DNA of 7,375 nucleotides from Nocardia sp. (GTDB taxonomy: Bacteria > Actinomycetota > Actinomycetes > Mycobacteriales > Mycobacteriaceae). The stretch is taken from NCBI GenBank assembly GCA_013361595.1, contig JABFXT010000551.1, positions 1 to 7,375 of the forward strand. The letters run 5' to 3'. Positions 1 through 5,464 of this stretch are shown piece by piece. The notes under the pieces were generated by a model. The model was not told the origin of the DNA, ran no database searches, and was given only the letters and a program-made list of their open reading frames with translations. Made by a program: the position numbers and the translations under genes. Each line of letters begins with the position of its first letter. Positions within the stretch are counted from its first letter, which is position 1.

Positions 1-212
1 AGCGTGAGAACATGCTGGTAGAGGGCTGTTCCGGCGGGTGTCGGCACACTGCCCGCCGGAACCCGCTCGAAGAGCGGTACCCCGCATTCCCGTTCCAGCT
101 GCTGGATCCGCCGGGTCAGGGCCGGCTGCGAGATCAGCAGTGCCTTCGCCGCCCCGGACAGTGAGCCGCGATCGAAGACCTCGACGAAATAGCGTAGTTG
201 TCGCAGCTCCAC
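1..212 (-). CDS. LysR-family transcriptional regulator, N-terminal part (cut by window edge)
   Basis: The minus strand read from 212 gives about 70 codons open to the window edge, starting VELRQLRYFVEVFDRGSL. This is the classic winged helix-turn-helix of LysR-type regulators: the ELRQLRYFVEV first helix, then GAAKALLISQPALTRRIQQLE and the closing PLFER. I chose the GTG start because GGAG (218-221 on the plus strand) lies 5 nt upstream and the LysR domain normally begins at this point. The C-terminal effector-binding domain lies outside the window. LysR regulators typically control the divergent neighbour, here the MFS/FAD-oxidoreductase unit, in response to a pathway metabolite; that role is inferred from gene arrangement. 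Family assignment is firm; the specific effector is unknown. Confidence 0.9.
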   Translation of the reverse strand, partial: MELRQLRYFVEVFDRGSLSGAAKALLISQPALTRRIQQLERECGVPLFERVPAGSVPTPAGTALYQHVLT

Positions 213-227
213 CGTTGCTCCATTTCA

Positions 228-243
228 CATACCTATCGGTATG
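228..243. promoter_or_regulatory. Inverted repeat, candidate LysR operator
   Basis: CATACC-TATC-GGTATG is a perfect 6-bp inverted repeat with a 4-nt spacer, 15 bp upstream of the lysR start. An extra CATACC half-site occurs at 258-263, 30 bp from the first, close to three helical turns. LysR proteins commonly bind a recognition palindrome plus an activation half-site within the divergent promoter. This fits that layout, although the canonical T-N11-A spacing is not exact. Confidence 0.55.
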
Positions 244-381
244 CCATAACTTCAGAACATACCCGGGCCAGCCAAGTGGCATTGGATCACGAGCCGCCCA
301 CACGGTTGCATTGTGGTGGGTACCACAGCCGTCGCGCACCGCGCGGCGCCGGCGCCTCTGCTTCGTTCGAAAGGACCTCCG

Positions 382-1653
382 GTGACCGCGATCTCCTCCG
401 CACCGCCCGACACCAGATACCGCTGGGTGGTGCTGGCCCTCTGCTGGGCCGCCTTCACGATGACCTCGGTCGACCGCGCCACCTGGGGGCCCGCGGCCGG
501 CTCGGTGGGCGACGATCTCGGGGTGGCGGTCGCCGGCCTCGGCGTCTTCGCCACCACCTACTACATCGGGTACGTCGTCTCCAACGCGATCGGCGGCTTC
601 ATCGCGGACTGGATCGGCGCCCGGGCGACCGTCGGCGTGAGCATCCTGCTCTCCGGCGGGTTCATGCTCGCGTTCGGTGAGGCCGACAGTCACGCGATGG
701 GGCTGCTCTTCCAGGCGTGTATCGGATTGTGCGCGGGTGCCGAGGTCGGCGGCGGTGTCAAACTCATCACCAGCTGGTTCGTCCCGCAGCGGCGTGGTTT
801 CGCGATGGGTATCTTCATGACCGCGACCTCCCTGGGACTGGTCGTCGCGAATGCCGTGGTCCCCCGGTTGATCGAATCGCACAGCTGGCGCACCTCCTAC
901 CACCTGTTCGGAATCACCTCGATCGCCGTCGGCGTGCTGTGCCTGATCCTGCTGCGACCCGGCCCGCTGGTGGCTCGCACCCCATCCGGCGGTACGCCGA
1001 ATCTGCGACCGTTGCTGCGCAACCGCGGCCTGCTGCTGCTGGCGCTGGCCGGGTTCGGCGCGCTCTGGGGCACCTACGGGTTCATCACCTGGTCGAACCT
1101 GCTGATGGTCAAGGGCGTCGGTATCGATCCGGTCCGGGCCGGCACCGTCGTGGTCATCTTCGGCGCTGTCGCGGTCTTCTCCAAACCACTGATCGGCCTG
1201 GTGGGCGATGCGCTCGGACTGAGTCGGCGGCGGTTGACCATCGCGATCCTGGTGGCCTTCGCGGCCTGCCTGATCGTCTTCAGTTTCGCCACCACCGCGA
1301 CGCAGTTCCTCTGGATCGCGCCGTTCCTCGGTATCACCGCCTACATCTACAGCCCGGTGATGATGGCGATGATCCCCACGCTGTCGGGTCCGGAACTCGC
1401 CGGGACGGCCACCGGCGGCGTGAACGCCTTCTGGCAGCTCGGCAGCACCATCGTGCCGGCGGTCGTCGGACTCGTCTTCGGGGCCAGCGGCTCGTTCCAG
1501 CTGGTCTTCCTCGTCCTCGCCGCCGGTCCCTGCCTGGCGATCGTTCCCATGTACTTCATCCGGAGCGCCGATGCCCGCGAAGCCGCGTCCGGCGTCGTCC
1601 CCGCCCGGCCGGACGGCAGTGCGCTGCTCCTGGCCACCGATCGAAAGGGCTGA
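382..1653 (+). CDS. MFS transporter (probable organic-anion / aromatic-acid type)
   Basis: A 423-residue membrane protein with about 12 hydrophobic segments. The major facilitator motif A, GxxxDxxGxR, is seen as GFIADWIGAR at residues 72-81, between TM2 and TM3. A weaker copy (GLVGDALGLSRRR) follows TM8, as expected for the two-fold MFS repeat. The N-terminal half resembles the anion:cation symporter and aromatic-acid transporters. I chose the GTG at 382 because AAGGA (371-375) sits 6 nt upstream; an in-frame GTG at 313 would add 23 residues of low-complexity leader without a clear ribosome site. It lies 7 nt before the FAD-oxidoreductase gene and opposite lysR, so it probably imports the substrate of that enzyme or of a linked pathway. 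Substrate unknown. Confidence 0.88.
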   Translation: MTAISSAPPDTRYRWVVLALCWAAFTMTSVDRATWGPAAGSVGDDLGVAVAGLGVFATTYYIGYVVSNAIGGFIADWIGARATVGVSILLSGGFMLAFGEADSHAMGLLFQACIGLCAGAEVGGGVKLITSWFVPQRRGFAMGIFMTATSLGLVVANAVVPRLIESHSWRTSYHLFGITSIAVGVLCLILLRPGPLVARTPSGGTPNLRPLLRNRGLLLLALAGFGALWGTYGFITWSNLLMVKGVGIDPVRAGTVVVIFGAVAVFSKPLIGLVGDALGLSRRRLTIAILVAFAACLIVFSFATTATQFLWIAPFLGITAYIYSPVMMAMIPTLSGPELAGTATGGVNAFWQLGSTIVPAVVGLVFGASGSFQLVFLVLAAGPCLAIVPMYFIRSADAREAASGVVPARPDGSALLLATDRKG

Positions 1654-1660
1654 TCCCCGT

Positions 1661-2926
1661 ATGACCCCGAACAGTGCGCACTACGACGTCATCGTCGCGG
1701 GCGGCGGATCGGCCGGTATCGCAGCGGCGGTGGGCGCGGTCCGCGCCGGCGCCCGCACGCTGTTGATCGAGCGCGGTCCGTGCCTGGGCGGTGCGGCAAC
1801 GCTGCGTAATGTCGTCACCTACTGCGGTCTCCACACCCGGGAGGAGCAGGAGCAGGTCGTCTTCGGTATCGCCGACGAGGTGGTGTCGGCATTGAAGGCG
1901 CGCGGCGCGGTCAGCGAACCGCGCAGATTCAACGCGGTCACCGTGGTCTTCGATCCGGAGAACGTGAAGGTCGTCCTCGACGAACTGTGCCGGGACGCGG
2001 GCGTGGATATCCGCCTGCACAGCCTGCTGGTGGGGGCATATACCGAAGGTGACAGCATCACCGCCGTCGAGGTCGCCGACCACGAGGGTGTGCACAGGTA
2101 CACCGCCGAAGCGTTCGTCGACGCGACCGGCGATGCCGACCTCGCACACCGTGCGGGCGCCGAGGTTCGCTACGGCACCGACGGCTGGGTGCAGAACGGC
2201 AGTCTCGGCGTACGTTTCGGCGGGATAGCGCCCGCGGCCGAGGTCGACGTGCACACCGTCGGAGCGGCCGTACGCGACGCCAAGGCCGCGGGTGTGGGCG
2301 GTCTGCTCGCCGAATCCGGTCTGGTCGCCCGGATGCCGGTCTCCGGGGACGTCATCATGTATCTGGTGGACGAGGGCTACGATGCCCGGTCCGCGGCCGA
2401 CACCACCCGCGCGGAGATCGGCGCCCGCCGGCAGGCCCAGGCATACCTACCGGTCGTCCGGACGATCCCCGGCGCCGAACACGCCTATATCGTCACCACC
2501 GGCCCCGAGCTCGGTACCCGCGAATCCCGCCATATCGTCACCCGGCATCGGCTGCGCGAAACCGATATCCTGCAGCCGGCCTCCACCGAGAACGCCGTCG
2601 CGATCGGGGCCTGGCCGATGGAGTACCACCCCGGCCCCGGCATCCCGTCGACCTGGAAATTCATCGGTGACCCCGGCTTCTATCCGATTCCGCTGGACTG
2701 TCTGCGCAGCGTCGCCACGGACAATCTCTACGCGGCCGGGCGCACTCTCGACGGTGATCGGCAAGCCGGGGCGTCGCTGCGGGTCATGGGGACCGCGTTC
2801 GCCACCGGTCAGGCCGCCGGGGTCGCCGCTGCTCAGCAGGCCCACTCCGGCACGGTGAACACCACTACCGTTCGCGCGGAACTGCAACGTCAGGGCGCCC
2901 GCCTCCCCGAGACCGTGCGCGTCTGA
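1661..2926 (+). CDS. FAD-dependent oxidoreductase (FAD_oxidored type)
   Basis: A 421-residue protein. The N-terminus (residues 9-37) is a Rossmann dinucleotide-binding fold with VAGGGSAG followed by a strand ending in LLIER. Then comes CLGGAATLRNVVTYCGL, the flavin-contacting segment seen in the FAD_oxidored family. The C-terminal segment (about 354-393, NLYAAGRTLDGDRQAGASLR... then ATGQAAGVAAA) is the second FAD-binding element. A VDATGDADLA motif, typical of the same family, lies in the middle. I chose ATG 1661, with AAGGG upstream at 1645-1649, over the longer in-frame start at 1571, which would lie inside the MFS gene and adds non-conserved sequence. No signal peptide or membrane segment is evident, so it is probably cytoplasmic. 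It is probably co-transcribed with the MFS gene. Family members oxidise varied small molecules; the substrate cannot be named. Confidence 0.87.
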   Translation: MTPNSAHYDVIVAGGGSAGIAAAVGAVRAGARTLLIERGPCLGGAATLRNVVTYCGLHTREEQEQVVFGIADEVVSALKARGAVSEPRRFNAVTVVFDPENVKVVLDELCRDAGVDIRLHSLLVGAYTEGDSITAVEVADHEGVHRYTAEAFVDATGDADLAHRAGAEVRYGTDGWVQNGSLGVRFGGIAPAAEVDVHTVGAAVRDAKAAGVGGLLAESGLVARMPVSGDVIMYLVDEGYDARSAADTTRAEIGARRQAQAYLPVVRTIPGAEHAYIVTTGPELGTRESRHIVTRHRLRETDILQPASTENAVAIGAWPMEYHPGPGIPSTWKFIGDPGFYPIPLDCLRSVATDNLYAAGRTLDGDRQAGASLRVMGTAFATGQAAGVAAAQQAHSGTVNTTTVRAELQRQGARLPETVRV

Positions 2927-2952
2927 GCGCTGGTCGGGTGGTCCGCAGCGCT
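2926..2952 (+). terminator. Hairpin after the FAD-oxidoreductase stop
   Basis: AGCGCTG (2926-2932) and CAGCGCT (2946-2952) form a 7-bp stem with a 13-nt loop directly at the stop codon. There is no T-run, so termination is possible but uncertain. Confidence 0.3.
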
Positions 2953-3010
2953 GCGGGGCACTTGGAGCGCACAGGAGGTGACGCGTACCGGCGTGGGCGG
3001 TATCGCTCAC

Positions 3011-3050
3011 GACCCGGTGCCGGTAATGCCGACCCGGTGCCCGTTATGAG
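3011..3050. repeat. Tandem 20-bp imperfect repeat
   Basis: Two adjacent 20-bp units (3011-3030 and 3031-3050) both begin GACCCGGTGCC and match at 16 of 20 positions. The second unit supplies the left arm of the neighbouring terminator hairpin, so the duplication may have copied half of that stem. It lies between two convergent genes. Confidence 0.6.
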
Positions 3051-3063
3051 GGGGGCACCGGGT
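3032..3063. terminator. Probable bidirectional terminator between convergent genes
   Basis: ACCCGGTGCCC (3032-3042) pairs perfectly with GGGCACCGGGT (3053-3063), an 11-bp GC-rich stem with a 10-nt loop. It lies between the ends of the FAD-oxidoreductase and the reductase, which face each other, so it could stop both transcripts. It lacks a clear U-tract, as is common in high-GC actinobacteria. A separate perfect 14-bp palindrome, CCGGGCGCGCCCGG, abuts the reductase stop at 3107-3120. Confidence 0.55.
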
Positions 3064-3120
3064 TCGGGCTCGGTCCGGGCGAGGGCCGCAGGGATTACGG
3101 CTCCTTCCGGGCGCGCCCGG

Positions 3121-4176
3121 TCAGAACTGGATACGCAGGTGGTCGGTGACCGGGCGGGCCTGGCAGCCCAGGATGTAGCCGTTCTCGATGTCCTCGGGGT
3201 CGAGGATCTCGGCGTTCTCCATCTCGACCTTGCCCTCGAGCACGGTGCAGGCGCAGGACCCGCATTCGCCCTCCTGGCAGGAGTAGGGCACGTCGAGACC
3301 CTTGTCCAGCATGATGTCGACCAGCGTCTGTTTCCGCGGCCAGCTCAGGTTGTGGGTCTCGCCGTCGAGTTCGACCTCCACCGTGGCCGCGTCGGCCGCC
3401 TCCTCGTCGGAGATCTCGACCGGGGCGGCATCAGCGAAGGGATCGCCGGCCAGCGAGTTGAAGATCTCGGCGTGGGTGCGGTTGCGCGGTACGCCCAGCT
3501 GCCCGAGTGCGTCGTGGACGCCGTCCATGAAGGGCTTCGGGCCGCACATGAAGGCCGCGTGCTCGGTGTAGGGCCGCAGCAGTTCGGCCAGTGCGGTCAC
3601 GGTCGGCAGGCCCTGCAGGGTCTCCAGCCAGTGCACCACCACCAGGCGCTGCGGATTCTTCTCGGCCAGTTCGCGCAGTTCGGTCGCGAAGATCACCGAT
3701 TCGGCGTCGCGGTTGGCGTAGAACAGCACGATCTTGGCGCTGCCCCGCTCCAGCGCGGATTTGAGGATGGACATCACCGGGGTGATACCGCTGCCCGCCG
3801 CGCAGAGCAGTAGATCCTCGTCGAGGTTCTTCGGGGTGAAGACGCCCGACGGCGGCAGCACCTCGAGCTGGTCGCCCGGTTTGATGTTGTCGCAGAGCCA
3901 GTTGGAGCCGTAACCGTCGCTGGTCCGCTTCACCGTGACCTTGGGAAGATCGTCGGTGAAGGGGGAACTCGCCAGCGAATAGCAGCGCGCCACCGATCCG
4001 GTGCGGTCGCTGGGGATGCGCAGGGTGAGGAACTGGCCGGGCTGGTACGCGAACTTCTCCCGCGCTTGCTCGGGGACCTCGAAGACCAGCGAGCTCGCGT
4101 CGGTGGTTTCCGCGATGACCTGGGCGACCCGCAATACGACGGATCGCGAGCCATGGGGCACTTCGACGGTGGTCAT
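3121..4176 (-). CDS. kshB: KshB-type FAD/[2Fe-2S] oxidoreductase (3-ketosteroid 9-alpha-monooxygenase reductase family)
   Basis: A 351-residue class IA oxygenase reductase. An N-terminal FAD domain carries the RxYS motif as RCYS (64-67). The NAD domain has GSGITPVMS (128-136) and CGPKPFM (211-217). A C-terminal plant-type [2Fe-2S] ferredoxin has cysteines 300, 305, 308 and 338 (C-x4-C-x2-C-x29-C). The order FAD-NAD-ferredoxin, the length and many segments (QFLTLRIPS-RTGSVARCYSL, VHWLE-LQGLP) match what I recall of mycobacterial KshB. KshB passes electrons from NADH to the Rieske oxygenase KshA, which hydroxylates ring-B C9 in steroid degradation. No KshA is in the window; these reductases can serve several oxygenases, so a paralogue with another partner is possible. 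The ATG has AGAGGA a few nt upstream. It has its own promoter and a KstR-like operator. Confidence 0.8.
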   Translation of the reverse strand: MTTVEVPHGSRSVVLRVAQVIAETTDASSLVFEVPEQAREKFAYQPGQFLTLRIPSDRTGSVARCYSLASSPFTDDLPKVTVKRTSDGYGSNWLCDNIKPGDQLEVLPPSGVFTPKNLDEDLLLCAAGSGITPVMSILKSALERGSAKIVLFYANRDAESVIFATELRELAEKNPQRLVVVHWLETLQGLPTVTALAELLRPYTEHAAFMCGPKPFMDGVHDALGQLGVPRNRTHAEIFNSLAGDPFADAAPVEISDEEAADAATVEVELDGETHNLSWPRKQTLVDIMLDKGLDVPYSCQEGECGSCACTVLEGKVEMENAEILDPEDIENGYILGCQARPVTDHLRIQF

Positions 4177-4211
4177 CTCGTCCTCTCGACACTGGTAGCC
4201 GGTGGCATCCG

Positions 4212-4241
4212 AGCCTACGGCAAAACTAGAACGTGTTCCAA
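4212..4241 (-). promoter_or_regulatory. Candidate promoter for the KshB-like gene
   Basis: On the minus strand TTGGAA (4241-4236) and TAGGCT (4217-4212) form a -35/-10 pair with an 18-nt spacer. Transcription would start near 4205, giving a leader of about 30 nt. The KstR-like palindrome covers the -35 and most of the spacer, as expected for a repressed promoter. The elements are moderate matches, so this is inferred. Confidence 0.45.
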
Positions 4242-4245
4242 TTTT
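4222..4245. promoter_or_regulatory. KstR-like operator palindrome
   Basis: The arms AAAACTAGAAC and GTTCCAATTTT, separated by GT, pair at 9 of 11 positions. The core TAGAACGTGTTCCA (4227-4240) fits exactly the published KstR consensus TnnAACnnGTTnnA, which controls cholesterol-catabolism genes in mycobacteria and rhodococci. It is 51 bp upstream of the KshB-like start and overlaps the first bases of the tetR stop codon. The match in front of a KshB homologue is strong circumstantial evidence. The adjacent TetR regulator is an alternative ligand for the site. Confidence 0.7.
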
Positions 4246-4894
4246 ACCCTATGCCGGCCGATTGTTGGCGGACGAGCTGTCCCTCCAGGCCGGAGATCAG
4301 TACGCCCACGCCGAAATCGTAGGAATACTTGCCGCGGAGGTCGGGCAGGTATTCCATTGCGCGGGCCACTCGTTCCGGCATCACCACATCGGGCGGGGTG
4401 TCGAGGTTGCGCGGATTCACCCGGCGGCGGCCGAACAGGTAGGTGTGAATCGTCGCGTAACCGGCCAGGATATTGCGATCGTCGAACCCGGCCTCGTAGA
4501 GGATCTCCATGATCCCGGCGATCAGATCGAGCTGCTTTCCGAGCATCTGCTCGATGAGTACGTCACCGAGCCCGGGATGGCGGCGCAACCGTTCGTCGAT
4601 CTGCGCGAGCAGATCGACGAGCCGGTCCTGCCAGGGGCCCGAATCGGGGGGCGGTTTGCGAACCCCGGCCAGCGCGGCGGTCGCGACCAGGTCCAGCAAC
4701 TCCCGCTTATCGGCCACGTAGTAGTACGGCGCCATCGGAGAGACGCCGAGCTCACGGGAGAGCCGCCGCATGGACAGCTTCTCCACTCCGTCGGCTCGGA
4801 CGACCCGAAGTGCCGCCTCGACGATCTCGGTCTCCGAGAGGGTGCTGCCGTTACCGCCCCCGCCCCCGCTCGCCTGCATCCGCACGACTCCCAT
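4244..4894 (-). CDS. TetR/AcrR-family transcriptional regulator
   Basis: A 216-residue protein. After a Gly-rich leader (GGGGG at residues 10-14), the helix-turn-helix spans about 22-66: TEIVEAALRVVRADGVEKLSM, then RRLSRELGVSPMAPYYYVADKRELL. The PMAPYYYVADK stretch is the TetR recognition helix and the start of helix 4. The remainder is a helical ligand/dimer domain ending in YSYDFGVGVLISGLE. I chose ATG 4894, with GAGGTGG just upstream; ATG 4879 (GGGAG upstream) and GTG 4900 are also possible. It sits divergently from mftA, where canonical MftR is found in mycobacteria, but its sequence does not resemble the MftR I recall, and its downstream neighbour is the KshB-like gene. It may control itself, the reductase, mftA, or some of these. 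Confidence 0.88.
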   Translation of the reverse strand: MGVVRMQASGGGGGNGSTLSETEIVEAALRVVRADGVEKLSMRRLSRELGVSPMAPYYYVADKRELLDLVATAALAGVRKPPPDSGPWQDRLVDLLAQIDERLRRHPGLGDVLIEQMLGKQLDLIAGIMEILYEAGFDDRNILAGYATIHTYLFGRRRVNPRNLDTPPDVVMPERVARAMEYLPDLRGKYSYDFGVGVLISGLEGQLVRQQSAGIG

Positions 4895-4910
4895 TGCCAC
4901 CTCTACACGT

Positions 4911-4927
4911 CGGGCGGTATCCGCCCG
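4911..4927. promoter_or_regulatory. Perfect 17-bp palindrome, candidate TetR autoregulatory operator
   Basis: CGGGCGG-TAT-CCGCCCG has perfect 7-bp arms around a 3-nt centre and is flanked by ACGT on both sides (4907-4910 and 4930-4933). It lies 16 bp upstream of the tetR start. TetR-family repressors usually bind short palindromes in their own promoter, so this is the best self-regulation site. Confidence 0.55.
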
Positions 4928-4998
4928 TCACGTTCTGTTCAGCTGCTTTGCCCCCGCAGTCTATGGCCACACCCGACAGCGTTGTGACCGGATCTGGG

Positions 4999-5119
4999 CA
5001 TATGGACGCCTATGGCCCGGGTGGAGCCGGAGGTGCGCCGAGAAGCCGTCTTACGTGGCTGTGTGTTCGGACTGTGAACATATGGACGCGCGCGGCCGGC
5101 GGCGGAGGCGGAGGTACGC
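4999..5119. repeat. Two copies of an imperfect ~40-bp direct repeat
   Basis: Copy 1 (4999-5038) and copy 2 (5079-5119) each start with the identical 11-mer CATATGGACGC. They continue with GG-rich sequence and end in GGAGGTGCGC or GGAGGTACGC. With one single-base gap, roughly 80% of positions match. The copies are 80 bp apart, start to start. The reading frame is not kept between copies, so they are not a coding repeat. They could be duplicated regulatory sites or the relic of a local duplication. Confidence 0.55.
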
Positions 5120-5126
5120 AATGTGG

Positions 5127-5139
5127 TGAAACTGTTCCA
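5127..5139. promoter_or_regulatory. Candidate operator upstream of mftA
   Basis: TGAAACTGTTCCA is a 13-bp near-palindrome (TGxAAC-T-GTTxCA, 5 of 6 pairs). Its right half, TGTTCCA, is identical to 4234-4240 in the operator before the KshB-like gene. The central spacer is 1 nt rather than 2, so it is not a full KstR consensus. A TetR-family protein could bind both sites. Confidence 0.35.
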
Positions 5140-5298
5140 TTTTGTCAGTGGATGACGTTATGGTGTGACGGCGGTCGCAGCGTGCGGCCGCGGCGCCGGC
5201 ACTGTGCCAGGACTCACCGGCGGTATCCACAGCGGTGCCGCCGCGACGGTCCTGCCACGGCATCGGACCGGCGCAGGTACCGACCTGTGGAGGCAGCC

Positions 5299-5448
5299 AT
5301 GGCCGACAACCGTTCGCTCGGACAGACCGAAACCGATCACCGCGGTCCGATCGGAACCGTCGACACCCACGCCGCCGAGGAAGCACCCGTGATCGAGGAA
5401 TCCCTGATCGAAGAGGTGTCCATCGACGGTATGTGCGGCGTCTACTGA
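5299..5448 (+). CDS. mftA: Mycofactocin precursor peptide MftA
   Basis: A 49-residue peptide beginning MADNRSLGQTE and ending EEVSIDGMCGVY. The C-terminal IDGMCGVY is the hallmark of MftA. In characterised systems its last two residues, Val48 and Tyr49 here, are converted by MftC: the Tyr is oxidatively decarboxylated and then joined to Val. The product released by MftE becomes the redox cofactor mycofactocin. The acidic stretch before the core is typical of the leader recognised by MftB. Start ATG 5299 has GGAGG (5289-5293) 5 nt upstream. A longer in-frame opening upstream is rejected because the family is short and the ribosome site is here. The stop is 16 nt before mftBC, so the two genes form an operon. 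Confidence 0.96.
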   Translation: MADNRSLGQTETDHRGPIGTVDTHAAEEAPVIEESLIEEVSIDGMCGVY

Positions 5449-5464
5449 TCGGCGGGAGCCAACC

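Larger units (their letters stand above)
4895..5298. other. 404-nt divergent regulatory region tetR / mftA
   Basis: No convincing gene occupies this stretch. It contains a perfect palindrome close to tetR, the motif TGAACAGAACGTGA on the minus strand (4941-4928, sharing AGAACGTG with the operator at 4222-4245), two copies of an imperfect 40-bp repeat, and an operator-like motif before mftA. The part nearest mftA (about 5165-5298) is very GC-rich and would be a long structured leader if transcription starts near 5160. I could not assign a -35/-10 pair for mftA with confidence. Confidence 0.6.

Noticed and set aside
1571..1660. A 30-residue longer start for the FAD-oxidoreductase
   Set aside because: It would lie inside the MFS gene, precedes the conserved Rossmann start with unrelated sequence, and ATG 1661 fits the family better.
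2938..3813. A 291-codon plus-strand frame across the convergent spacer and opposite kshB
   Set aside because: It overlaps the conserved ferredoxin and NAD domains of the reductase in antisense and crosses the terminator; no domain is recognisable.
4202..4987. A 261-codon plus-strand frame opposite tetR
   Set aside because: It is antisense to a clear TetR-family gene and has no recognisable family; it is a codon-bias shadow.
5227..5290. CCACAG / CTGTGG pairing across the mftA leader (a possible switch near the ribosome site)
   Set aside because: Only 6 bp over more than 50 nt in GC-rich sequence; many equally good pairings exist, so it is not supported as a riboswitch or attenuator.
4810..5298. 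A long N-terminal extension of mftA (212 codons in total)
   Set aside because: MftA is a short peptide, GGAGG sits just before ATG 5299, and the extension runs antisense through the tetR start and through regulatory DNA.
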